From: CAZKTS01 sp964555735
GTDB lineage: Bacteria; Actinomycetota; Acidimicrobiia; IMCC26256; PALSA-555
Assembly (NCBI GenBank): GCA_964555735.1
Contig: CAZKTS010000157.1
Coordinates: forward strand, 1-21,027
Direction: 5' to 3'
Length of the DNA stretch: 21,027 nt
The notes below the pieces were generated by a model. That model saw only the letters and a list, made by a program, of their open reading frames with translations, did not search any database and had not been told where the DNA came from. Made by a program: the position numbers and the translations under genes. This document shows positions 6,534 to 13,003 of the stretch, piece after piece (the first letter of the stretch is position 1; each line of letters starts with the position of its first letter).

Positions 6534-7265
6534 ATGGCCCTCGACTACGTGCGGACGATCCGGGACCAGGGACTCACGCTCGCCGACGCCGCGGACGCCG
6601 CGGGGCTCGACGCGCCGGTGCCGTCGTGCCCGAAGTGGACCGTGTCGGACCTGCTCGGCCACGTGGGAACGGTGCAGCGTTGGGCGGCGATGTGCACCGA
6701 ACGCGAGCCCGGGGGGCCCTTCCAGTCCTCGCGGGACGCGGGGATCGAGGTGCCGCCGCCCGAGCAGCGCGTCGCCTGGATGCGCGCCGGTGCGCTCGAG
6801 CTCGCGGACCGGCTCGGCCGCCTGGATCCCGACGCACCGTGCTGGGTCTTCGCGGGCCCGGCGCAGGTGCGCTTCTGGATGCGGCGGCAGGCCCACGAGA
6901 CCACGATGCACCGCGTCGACGCGCAGCTGGCCGCGGGCGGGATCACGCCGATCGCGGCGGAGCTCGCGGCGGACGGGATCGACGAGCTGTTGTGGCTGCT
7001 CCCGCTGCGACCCTGGGCGACGCCGGTCACCGGCGCGGGGGAGACGATCCACCTCCACTGCACCGACGTCGAGGGCGAATGGCTCATCCGACTCGACGCG
7101 GACCGTCCCGTGGTCACGCGCGAACACGCCAAGGGCGATGTCGCTGCGCGCGGCGACGCCTCGGCGATCCTCTGCTGGATGTCGGGTCGGGGCCCGATCG
7201 CCGCGCTCGAGGTATTCGGCGACGCGTCCCTGCTCGACCACTGGCGCGAGGTCGCCCGCTTCTAG
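6534..7265 (+). CDS. MDMPI/DinB-fold protein (TIGR03083-like)
   Basis: Protein of 243 aa in the mycothiol-dependent maleylpyruvate isomerase-like family, whose N-terminal four-helix DinB-like bundle binds a divalent metal. Likely metal ligands are H43 in LLGHVG, E122 and H126 in RQAHETTMHRVDAQ. The CPKWTVSDLLGHVG segment is typical. A C-terminal MDMPI_C-like domain (about 150-243) contains the VEGEWLIRLD and DASAILCWMSGRGP stretches. The actual substrate is unknown; such proteins are often annotated only by fold. It appears to be leaderless. Its TAG stop overlaps the TAG stop of the convergent tetR gene in a shared CTAG. Confidence 0.85.
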   Translation: MALDYVRTIRDQGLTLADAADAAGLDAPVPSCPKWTVSDLLGHVGTVQRWAAMCTEREPGGPFQSSRDAGIEVPPPEQRVAWMRAGALELADRLGRLDPDAPCWVFAGPAQVRFWMRRQAHETTMHRVDAQLAAGGITPIAAELAADGIDELLWLLPLRPWATPVTGAGETIHLHCTDVEGEWLIRLDADRPVVTREHAKGDVAARGDASAILCWMSGRGPIAALEVFGDASLLDHWREVARF

Positions 7266-7885
7266 GGCTCGAGCGCCGCCCGCAGCACCGACATCACGTG
7301 GGCGCGGCGCTCGGCCAGTGCTGCCGGCGCGAGCGGATCGATCTCGAGCAGCGCGGTGATGAGGGCGGCGTCGGAGAGGTAGGAGAGCGCGGCGCCGTAG
7401 CCGGTGAGGATGAGCTGGCCGGGGTCATAGCGGCGCAGCCGGCCGGCATCCATCTCCTGCTCGATCCACGCGCAGGCCTTCTCGAAGAGCGGTCGCAACG
7501 CGGCCCCGAGCTCCTCGGCGAGGATCGGGCCGCCCTCGATCATCTCCCGGCGGGCGAGACGGACGAAGTCGGGTCGTGCCTCGAAGAACTGGAAGGCGGT
7601 GCCGAGCACCCGCTCGACCTGCGACCAGCCCTGGTCGGTCGCTTCCGTGGCCTCGTCGAGCAGCTCGAACCAGTCGGAGAACGAGTCGAGCACGACCGCG
7701 CGGTAGAGGTTGTCCTTGGAGGGGAAGTGATGGAGCAGGCTCGAGCGACGGATGCCGACCTCGTCGGCGATGTCGTTGAGGCTCGTGCCCGCATAGCCGT
7801 CGGCGGAGAAGTGCCGCAGCGCGACCTCGAGGATCTGGTCCTTGGTGCCGGGCGTCGCGGGCGTGGACGCGGGGGTGGCGGGCAC
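7262..7885 (-). CDS. TetR/AcrR-family transcriptional regulator
   Basis: One-component repressor of 207 aa. The N-terminal helix-turn-helix (about residues 14-60: TKDQILEVALRHFSADGYAGTSLNDIADEVGIRR, then SSLLHHFPSKDNLYRAV) is typical TetR_N. The C-terminal helical ligand and dimer domain follows with no recognised ligand motif. GTG at 7885 is the start. It is divergent from a fatty-acid desaturase. The 59-base gap between the two start codons holds a near-perfect palindrome, so the likely role is control of the desaturase and of itself in response to a fatty-acid-type ligand. That is inferred from position. It is convergent with the MDMPI-fold gene and overlaps it by four bases. Confidence 0.93.
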   Translation of the reverse strand: MPATPASTPATPGTKDQILEVALRHFSADGYAGTSLNDIADEVGIRRSSLLHHFPSKDNLYRAVVLDSFSDWFELLDEATEATDQGWSQVERVLGTAFQFFEARPDFVRLARREMIEGGPILAEELGAALRPLFEKACAWIEQEMDAGRLRRYDPGQLILTGYGAALSYLSDAALITALLEIDPLAPAALAERRAHVMSVLRAALEP

Positions 7886-7905
7886 CGCACGAGGATAGGC
7901 GCCGG

Positions 7906-7937
7906 TTGGCTCCTACCGACCAGTCAGTAGGTACAGT
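7906..7937 (+). promoter_or_regulatory. Desaturase promoter with internal TetR-type operator
   Basis: The -10 is TACAGT (7932-7937), seven bases before the ATG at 7945. TTGGCT (7906-7911) is a candidate -35, at a rather long 20-bp spacing. Exactly between them lies a 20-bp inverted repeat (7912-7931) with arms CCTACCGACC and AGTCAGTAGG, 8 of 10 base pairs matching. A bound dimer would block RNA polymerase, so repression by the divergent TetR protein is the obvious model. Confidence 0.6.
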
Positions 7938-7944
7938 CATCGTG

Positions 7945-8736
7945 ATGAGCGTGCCCGCCTTCCACCCGATCCTCGGCATCCTCGTCGGCCTGCTCGTCAC
8001 CGAGGCCGCGATCCTCGCGACGACGGTGTACCTGCATCGCGGGCTCGCCCACCGCGGACTCGAGGTCCATCCCGCAGCGGCGCTGCCGTTGCGCTTCTTC
8101 CTCTGGATCACCACCGGCATGCGTCCGCGTGAGTGGGCTGCGGTGCACCGCAAGCACCACGCGGCCACCGACACGGCCGAGGATCCGCACTCGCCGATCG
8201 TGCACGGCTTCTGGCGGGTGCAGCTCGCCAACGCCGCGCTGTACCGCAAGGTCGCGCGCGATGGCGTCACCGTCGAGAAGTACGGCCGTGACCTCCCGCC
8301 CGACAAGTGGGACAAGGTCCTCTTCGACCACGCCTTCCTCGGTCTGGGCATCGGCATCGTGCTGCTGTGCCTGGTGCTGGGCTGGCCGACGGGCCTGCTC
8401 GCAGCGGGCGTGCACACCGTCGCGTACCTCGGGCTCTCGGGCGCGATCAACGCGGTCGGTCACACCAAGGGCACGCGCCCCCACGAGAACTCCGCCACCA
8501 ACGGCCGGTTCCTGGCGATGTTCACGGCCGGCGAGGGACTCCACAACAACCACCACGCTGCACCGACGTCGGCCCGCTTCTCGTTCCGCCGCTCCGAGCT
8601 CGACCCCGGCTGGTGGGCGATCCGGGCCCTGTCGAGCGTGAAGCTCGCCAAGGTTCGCCACGCCGAACCCCGCATGCGGCCGCCGTCGTCATCTTCGTCT
8701 TCATCGAACCGCCCCGGAGCCGTCGCGCCCCGTTGA
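7945..8736 (+). CDS. Membrane-bound fatty acid (acyl-CoA) desaturase
   Basis: Di-iron integral-membrane desaturase of 263 aa, introducing a double bond into a fatty acyl chain; Delta-9 chemistry is usual for this class but not provable here. All three histidine boxes are present: H31-RGLA-H36, H68-RK-HH72 and H200-NN-HH204. The later NAVGHTKGTRPHENSATN segment carries H173, the usual extra ligand site. Hydrophobic segments cover about 8-30, 45-60, 130-147 and 150-168. The C-terminus ends in a low-complexity serine run. ATG 7945 is chosen; GTG 7942 is one codon earlier and an in-frame TTG at 7906 lies upstream of the -10. The gene is preceded by an operator and divergent from tetR. Confidence 0.93.
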   Translation: MSVPAFHPILGILVGLLVTEAAILATTVYLHRGLAHRGLEVHPAAALPLRFFLWITTGMRPREWAAVHRKHHAATDTAEDPHSPIVHGFWRVQLANAALYRKVARDGVTVEKYGRDLPPDKWDKVLFDHAFLGLGIGIVLLCLVLGWPTGLLAAGVHTVAYLGLSGAINAVGHTKGTRPHENSATNGRFLAMFTAGEGLHNNHHAAPTSARFSFRRSELDPGWWAIRALSSVKLAKVRHAEPRMRPPSSSSSSSNRPGAVAPR

Positions 8737-8758
8737 CCTGCCCGAAACACGGGCCGTC

Positions 8759-8764
8759 GACAAT
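8759..8764 (+). promoter_or_regulatory. Possible -10 box for the 8795 gene
   Basis: GACAAT resembles the -10 seen on the minus strand at 12871-12876. TTGACC (8733-8738), overlapping the desaturase stop, could be the -35 at a 20-bp spacing. Modest support. Confidence 0.3.
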
Positions 8765-8794
8765 CGGGACTTCCCCGCAGCACGGGAGGTCCCC

Positions 8795-9226
8795 ATGGAA
8801 GCAACCCGAGTCATGTCGTGGTACGTCGCCCACCGGGTGGACGGCCCCGTGGATGTCGTGGCGTCGGCGCTCGACCACGTCGCCGACGGTGACGTGCTGG
8901 AGGTCGCAGCGCCGGCCGGTCGACTCTCGCTGATCCGGGCGCCGATCGCGTTCACCCCGTTCGCCGGCGCGCCGCGCCGACGGCTGCGGGGCCGGCTCAC
9001 GCCGCTCGGCCACCTCCGATCGGTGCCGGTCGAGGTCGAGGTGACCGCGTGGTCGCAGGCGTCGGCGGAGATCGGCATGCGGCCGACCGGGCGCATCCCG
9101 AGCGGTCGCCGGGCCGTCCGCTACTTCGACTGCGCGCTCGACACGCTCGCGGTGCTCGGCTCGCAGGTCACCGACACCGTGCCCTTGCGGCTGGTGGCGC
9201 CCGAACCCCTCGTGCGGGCGTCCTGA
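8795..9226 (+). CDS. Hypothetical protein, 143 aa
   Basis: I do not recognise this protein. A clear GGGAGG (8784-8789) five bases before the ATG supports it as a real gene. It is soluble-looking, with no signal peptide or membrane segment. It alternates short hydrophobic strands with Pro/Arg-rich loops: MSWYVAHRVDGPVDVVASALD, then GDVLEVAAPAGRLSLI, a basic PRRRLRGRLTPLG, VPVEVEVTAW and a final helix-like ALDTLAVLGSQVTD. The strand-rich middle with a terminal helix is loosely reminiscent of SRPBCC/START-like folds, but that is speculation. It is convergent with the LLM oxidoreductase gene with a 35-base gap. Confidence 0.7.
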   Translation: MEATRVMSWYVAHRVDGPVDVVASALDHVADGDVLEVAAPAGRLSLIRAPIAFTPFAGAPRRRLRGRLTPLGHLRSVPVEVEVTAWSQASAEIGMRPTGRIPSGRRAVRYFDCALDTLAVLGSQVTDTVPLRLVAPEPLVRAS

Positions 9227-9261
9227 GCGCTGCGTCCCGGGTTCGTGTCCTGGTTCGGGCG

Positions 9262-10227
9262 TCAGGAGGCGTTCGGGGCGAGCGCGCGCACGACCTCGCG
9301 CACGTCCTCGCCGCTCCCGAGGATCGCCGGAGCGGGCGTGGTGACGCCGTTGGCCGCGTAGCGCGCGAGCTTCTCGCGGATCTCCTGCGGTGAGCCGTGC
9401 ACGACCAGGTCGTCGATGAGCTCGTCCGGGATCGCCGCCGTGGCGGCCTTGCGGTCACCGGCGCGCCACGCGTCCCACATGGGCGTGAGCATCTCGCCGC
9501 GGCCGAGCCACTCGTGGAACTTCGCGTACACCGGCACGTTGAGGTAGGCCGCGATCGCGCGTGATCCGACGAGGCGAACGAGCTCGCGATCGGTCGTGGG
9601 GAGCACGAAGATGCGGGCGACGATCTCCTTGTCCTCGCCCACGTGCGGCACGACGGTGCGGACGTCGTCGGCGGACAGCCAGTTGATGATCGCGCCGTCA
9701 CCTTCGGTGCCGGCCAGGCGGAGCATTCCCGGGCGCAGCGCGGCGACGAGGATCGGTGGCATCTCGGGCACATCGGCGCCGAGGCGGAAGCCCTTCACCG
9801 AGAACGTGTCGTAGTCGGCGGTCACCTTCTCGCCCGAGAGCGCCGCGCGCAGGAAGCGGATCATGTCGCGCACGCGGTGGAACGGCTTCTCGAACTTGAT
9901 GCCGTTCCACTGCTCGACGATGACGTCGGACGACGTGCCGATCCCGAGGGCGAACCGTCCGGGTGCTGCCTGGCACATCGCGGCGACGGTCTGTGCCAGC
10001 GTCGCCGCCCCGCGGGTGAACGCAGGCACGATGGCCGTCCCGAGTCGCAGGCTCGGCGCCCAAGCGGCGGCGAGCGCGAGCGGCGTGAACGCGTCGGACC
10101 CGCCGGCCTCCGCGGACCAGATGTCGGTGTAGCCGAGCGTCTCGAGCTCCTCGAACCACGAGCGGTGCTCGTGCAGCGGAATTCCCTCGAACGGCACGGT
10201 GATGCCGTGTCTCTGTGTCGCGCTCAC
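9262..10227 (-). CDS. LLM-class flavin (F420-type) oxidoreductase
   Basis: Luciferase-like TIM-barrel oxidoreductase of 321 aa. In actinobacteria such proteins usually use coenzyme F420; the substrate is unknown. Supporting segments are GITVPFEGIPLHEHRSWFEELETLGYTDIWSAEAGG near the N-terminus, RLGTAIVPAFTRGAATLAQTVAAMCQAAPGRFALGIGTSSDVIVEQWNG (about 62-112), FHRVRDMIRFLRAALSGE and PPILVAALRPGMLRLAGTEGDGAIINWL. The C-terminus has DDLVVHGSPQEIREKLARY, the usual family ending. GTG at 10227 is chosen; a longer frame to 10317 would overlap the thioesterase gene and add low-complexity residues. A 9-bp-arm palindrome covers the probable -10 directly upstream. Confidence 0.88.
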   Translation of the reverse strand: MSATQRHGITVPFEGIPLHEHRSWFEELETLGYTDIWSAEAGGSDAFTPLALAAAWAPSLRLGTAIVPAFTRGAATLAQTVAAMCQAAPGRFALGIGTSSDVIVEQWNGIKFEKPFHRVRDMIRFLRAALSGEKVTADYDTFSVKGFRLGADVPEMPPILVAALRPGMLRLAGTEGDGAIINWLSADDVRTVVPHVGEDKEIVARIFVLPTTDRELVRLVGSRAIAAYLNVPVYAKFHEWLGRGEMLTPMWDAWRAGDRKAATAAIPDELIDDLVVHGSPQEIREKLARYAANGVTTPAPAILGSGEDVREVVRALAPNAS

Positions 10228-10229
10228 TC

Positions 10230-10250
10230 GGCGGCAGGGTACCTGCCGCC
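10230..10250 (-). promoter_or_regulatory. Palindrome over the -10 box of the LLM gene
   Basis: Perfect arms GGCGGCAGG (10230-10238) and CCTGCCGCC (10242-10250) flank GTA. On the minus strand the centre reads TACCCT (10241 to 10236), a TANNNT-type -10 ending eight bases before the GTG at 10227. The palindrome is therefore placed as an operator on a near-leaderless promoter. An RNA hairpin is the alternative. Confidence 0.5.
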
Positions 10251-10297
10251 GCCCTGCGGGACGTTCGCCGCTCCGTGCCTCTGTGGTGGCGCTGGAC

Positions 10298-11101
10298 TCA
10301 CTCGGGCTCCCATTCACGCACGACGGTGGATTGGCTGCCGGTGGCGAGCAGCGTGCCGTCCTCGGACCAGAGGTGCACGACGCCGTGCCCGAACCCGTCG
10401 CGCACCGCCTGCACGCGGATGTCGGCCAGGACCCACTCCGTGGGGTGGACCCTCACCATCCGGATGGTGTTGTCGATGCTGTTGCTCCGCGCCCGGCGCC
10501 CGGCGGCCTGGCTGATGCCGAAGGGCACGTAGTCACCCAGGATCGCGAGTGCCGCGGCGGTGGCGTCGAGCTCCGGAGGGAGCCGAACCCACAGCGCGCT
10601 CCGACCGTCCGGCGTCGCCGTGCCGTCGAGGTCTTCGAAGGTTCGGGCGTTCGCGAGGCGCATCTCGAGGCGCTCGCCGATCGTGCCGCGTTGGTGCGCG
10701 GGCAGCTCTCGCGGCGGGCTGTCCTCCCACGACGGGACCTCGGGGCGCGCCGCCCACTCGCCGCTCCACGGCAGCGTCCGGCGCCCCAGCGCGGCGATCA
10801 CGGTGAAGATCTCGTCGCCGCCGACGTGCGCGAGCACCCGCGCCTGGGACGAGGCGTGTCCGCGCACCACCTCGTTGGCCTCGAGCTCCACGATCGACGG
10901 CGGGTACGCGAACTGGAGGTACTGCGCGGTCGCCCACACGAGCGGGCGATCGGTGACGCGCTCGAGCACCTCGATCGCCGCGCCGAGCGCCGCGCCGCCG
11001 AAGAGCGACCCGAAGCCCGAGCAGAGCTCGGGCACGACCGGCAGCCGCCACCGCAGCGGGTCGTCGGTCGTCTCGAGTCCGTAGAAGGTGAGCGCGTTCA
11101 G
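10298..11101 (-). CDS. TesB-like acyl-CoA thioesterase (double hot-dog), probable CTG start
   Basis: Predicted acyl-CoA thioesterase with two hot-dog repeats. The first is about residues 25-110 (LCSGFGSLFGGAALGAAIEVLE, then PSIVELEANEVVRGHASSQARVLA). The second is about 170-267 (SIDNTIRMVRVHPTEWVLADIRVQAVRDGFGHGVVHLWSEDGTLLATGSQST). The first ATG/GTG/TTG in frame is GTG 11035, but the 22 codons upstream read NALTFYGLETTDDPLRWRLPV, which looks like the natural N-terminus. Between the in-frame TGA at 11126-11128 and that segment the only plausible initiator is CTG at 11101. CTG gives 267 aa; GTG 11035 gives 245 aa. It follows the MDMPI-fold gene by 24 bases and is probably co-transcribed with it. 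Confidence 0.78.
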   Translation of the reverse strand: MNALTFYGLETTDDPLRWRLPVVPELCSGFGSLFGGAALGAAIEVLERVTDRPLVWATAQYLQFAYPPSIVELEANEVVRGHASSQARVLAHVGGDEIFTVIAALGRRTLPWSGEWAARPEVPSWEDSPPRELPAHQRGTIGERLEMRLANARTFEDLDGTATPDGRSALWVRLPPELDATAAALAILGDYVPFGISQAAGRRARSNSIDNTIRMVRVHPTEWVLADIRVQAVRDGFGHGVVHLWSEDGTLLATGSQSTVVREWEPE

Positions 11102-11125
11102 GTTGCGGATGCTAACGACGGTGGC

Positions 11126-11806
11126 TCAGGTGATGCGCGTCCGGAGGACCTCGACGCCGTCGCCGGTGAGCTCGTCGAGACCGACGGCGCGGCCGCTCAT
11201 CGCGAGGATCAGGGGCTCGGCGGGCCCGCGCAGCTCGGGGCCCTCGCCGACCGCGTGGTCGACGTCGGTGGCCACGAACCGCAGGCCGGTCGTGACCCGC
11301 TTCGACTTCAAGAACGCGGTGCCGCCCAGGCGGGGGAGCACGTCCATGGTCGCGACCAGGTGCTCGGGCGGGACCTCGCGCCGCAGCCCGAGCGGTCGGC
11401 GGATGTCCTGGTTGTGGATCACCTTGTCGACGAAGAACTCGTCGGCCGGCGCGAGCTTCGCGAGCCCGGGCAGCCCCGGGCCGCACACGACCTGCTCGAA
11501 CGTCTCGAGGAGCTCGGCCGGCGTGTGCGACTCGCCGTACTCGAACGACTTCGCGCTCGAGGCCTTCGCCACGCTGAAGCCGTACGGCGCGATCAGCACC
11601 GGCAGCTTGAGCGGGCTCGTCGTCGCGCCGAGGCAGAGGTGGCCCACGACGTGGCGGACCTTCCAGCCCTCGCACAGGCTCGGCGTCTCCCACTGCGCGT
11701 CGTCGAGGCTCCGCAGCAGGGTGCGCATCTCCTCGAGCTCCGCTGCCGTCATGGCGCGGTACTCGGCCTTCGACAGCTTGGACGGTGTGGCGGTCGCGGT
11801 GGTCAT
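11126..11806 (-). CDS. MDMPI/DinB-fold protein (TIGR03083-like)
   Basis: Second member of the mycothiol-dependent isomerase-like fold family in the window, 226 aa. ATG 11806 is preceded by a GAGGGGG ribosome site at good spacing, which excludes the longer frame upstream. The N-terminal bundle includes DDAQWETPSLCEGWKVRHVVGHLCLG, with H56 as a likely metal ligand. H131 and D134 in VDKVIHNQDIRRPLG fit the family's second metal motif (HxxD). The C-terminal part (RFVATDVDHAVGEGPELRGPAEPLILAMSGRAVGLDELTGDGVEVL) is the usual TIGR03083 ending. Its substrate is unknown. It lies upstream of the thioesterase gene, likely in one transcript, and 68 bases after the 329-aa unknown. Confidence 0.87.
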   Translation of the reverse strand: MTTATATPSKLSKAEYRAMTAAELEEMRTLLRSLDDAQWETPSLCEGWKVRHVVGHLCLGATTSPLKLPVLIAPYGFSVAKASSAKSFEYGESHTPAELLETFEQVVCGPGLPGLAKLAPADEFFVDKVIHNQDIRRPLGLRREVPPEHLVATMDVLPRLGGTAFLKSKRVTTGLRFVATDVDHAVGEGPELRGPAEPLILAMSGRAVGLDELTGDGVEVLRTRIT

Positions 11807-11874
11807 GGTGATGCCCCCTCGTGCGGTGTCGGGATCGTTCGCCCCGGGCGGGTTCCGCGGATCACACGCCGCGC

Positions 11875-12864
11875 TCAGGCGTCCACGGCGGCGATGGCCC
11901 ACGCGCGCCCGCGATCGGGGCGCTCGACCGCGAGGTGCAGCCGCCAGCCGATGTCGGGTTCGTCGGCCTCCCACGCGAACCACTGCTGGGCGTTGAGGGC
12001 CGTGCCGACCGCGTCGGGATCGGGCGGCCACTCGTCGAGGAGCTCACCGATGGCCGCGACGGCCCACCACGCGCTGAACCGACCCGCGGCCGCACCGGGC
12101 CGACGCCCGTGGGCACCTCCGCTCGCCGCGGCCCACGCCATCCACGCGACCGCGTCGGCGCTGTCGATCTCGGTCGCGCGCACTCGTGCAACGCCGAGTG
12201 CGGCGATGGCGTCGAGAGCACCACCGTCGACGACCGCCACCTCGGCGCGACCGTCGGAGCCCGCGGTCCAGGGGCGCACGAGCTCGAGCAGTGCGTCGCC
12301 CGCCTCGTCGACGGCCGCGCGCGGCGGCGCGGCCGGGAGGTCGACGTCGCGTAGCGGGGGCCGCGCCGGCGTCGGGAACGCGACCTCGTGGGCGCGGTAC
12401 TCGGCGACTGCGTACTCGGGCTCCCACGGTGCGAGCACGAGTGGCAGGTCGAGCACGGCGGGGCCCTCCGGCGCAAGGTCGCGGCAGTCCTCGCCGCGGA
12501 CCACCCGCTCGTGCGCGGTGAGGACCGCCGGCGCACCGCTGGGCGCGTTCGGGGCGAGGTCGTGCCAGGAGTGCGCCTGGGCCGCGACCTCGGGCAACGG
12601 GCCGGGCGCGAACCGCCCCGCGCCCTCCACGAGGACCGCGGCGGCGTAGGCCGGCGCCGCCTCGAGCGCCAGGCGGTACTCGGCGTGCGCCGTGGCCGGC
12701 CAGAGCTGGCGGCCGGCGTCGTTCGCGGCATCGCATCGGGCGCGCAGCTGCTCGAGCCCGTCCCAGTCGCGGACCGCGCAGCGACCGTCGATGAGGCGGA
12801 GCAGCTCGTCGAGATCGACGAGGTCGATCGCCCGGTCCAGCGCGTCGCGAAATTCGTCGGGCAC
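11875..12864 (-). CDS. Hypothetical protein, 329 aa
   Basis: I do not recognise a family. The protein is Ala-rich and soluble, with no signal peptide. The N-terminal third looks helical and repeat-like (DALDRAIDLVDLDELLRLID, then WDGLEQLRARCDAANDAGRQLWPATAHAEYRLALEAAP), reminiscent of helical-repeat proteins. A middle part contains VVRGEDCRDLAPEGPAVLDLPLVLAPWEPEYAVAEY, and a C-terminal part is rich in Trp (AVAWMAWAAASGGAHGRR, FSAWWAVAAIG, WFAWEADEPDIGWRLHLAVERPDRGRAWAIAAVDA). Third-position GC bias and the leaderless-type promoter at GTG 12864 support it as real. It is divergent from the secreted peptidase gene. Confidence 0.75.
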   Translation of the reverse strand: MPDEFRDALDRAIDLVDLDELLRLIDGRCAVRDWDGLEQLRARCDAANDAGRQLWPATAHAEYRLALEAAPAYAAAVLVEGAGRFAPGPLPEVAAQAHSWHDLAPNAPSGAPAVLTAHERVVRGEDCRDLAPEGPAVLDLPLVLAPWEPEYAVAEYRAHEVAFPTPARPPLRDVDLPAAPPRAAVDEAGDALLELVRPWTAGSDGRAEVAVVDGGALDAIAALGVARVRATEIDSADAVAWMAWAAASGGAHGRRPGAAAGRFSAWWAVAAIGELLDEWPPDPDAVGTALNAQQWFAWEADEPDIGWRLHLAVERPDRGRAWAIAAVDA

Positions 12865-12870
12865 GCGTGC

Positions 12871-12876
12871 ATTGTC
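12871..12876 (-). promoter_or_regulatory. -10 box of a leaderless transcript
   Basis: On the minus strand GACAAT ends six bases before the GTG at 12864. This is the same geometry as the promoters at 6522 and 19864. There is no Shine-Dalgarno, so leaderless translation is likely. Confidence 0.4.
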
Positions 12877-12899
12877 CCCCGACGCCGGCCCGGGCAGGG

Positions 12900-12916
12900 C
12901 GGATCGCGGGGATCCG
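12900..12916. promoter_or_regulatory. Inverted repeat in the divergent intergenic region
   Basis: CGGATC (12900-12905) and GATCCG (12911-12916) are perfect 6-bp arms around GCGGG. It sits between the divergent 329-aa unknown and the peptidase gene. It could be an operator, but short GC arms also arise by chance. Confidence 0.25.
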
Positions 12917-12991
12917 TGCTTCTTCGTGCCCCGCGTGGTTCAGGGCCCCTCGCGTGAGGCAGACTGCTCGCCACGGGGATGGTCTGAGTCC

Positions 12992-12997
12992 GGAGGG
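12992..12997 (+). promoter_or_regulatory. Ribosome binding site that decides the peptidase start
   Basis: GGAGGG abuts the ATG at 12998, with no usable spacing, but lies six bases before the in-frame GTG at 13004. GTG 13004 is therefore the more likely initiator. Confidence 0.6.
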
Positions 12998-13003
12998 ATG
13001 CGA

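Noticed and set aside
10199..12649. Plus-strand open frame of about 816 codons
   Set aside because: It runs antisense through the thioesterase, MDMPI-fold and unknown genes, and its residues are Arg/Ala/Gly-rich without domain signals.
12998..13003. ATG at 12998 as start of the secreted peptidase
   Set aside because: The ribosome site GGAGGG directly abuts this ATG, while GTG 13004 has ideal spacing. Only two residues are at stake.
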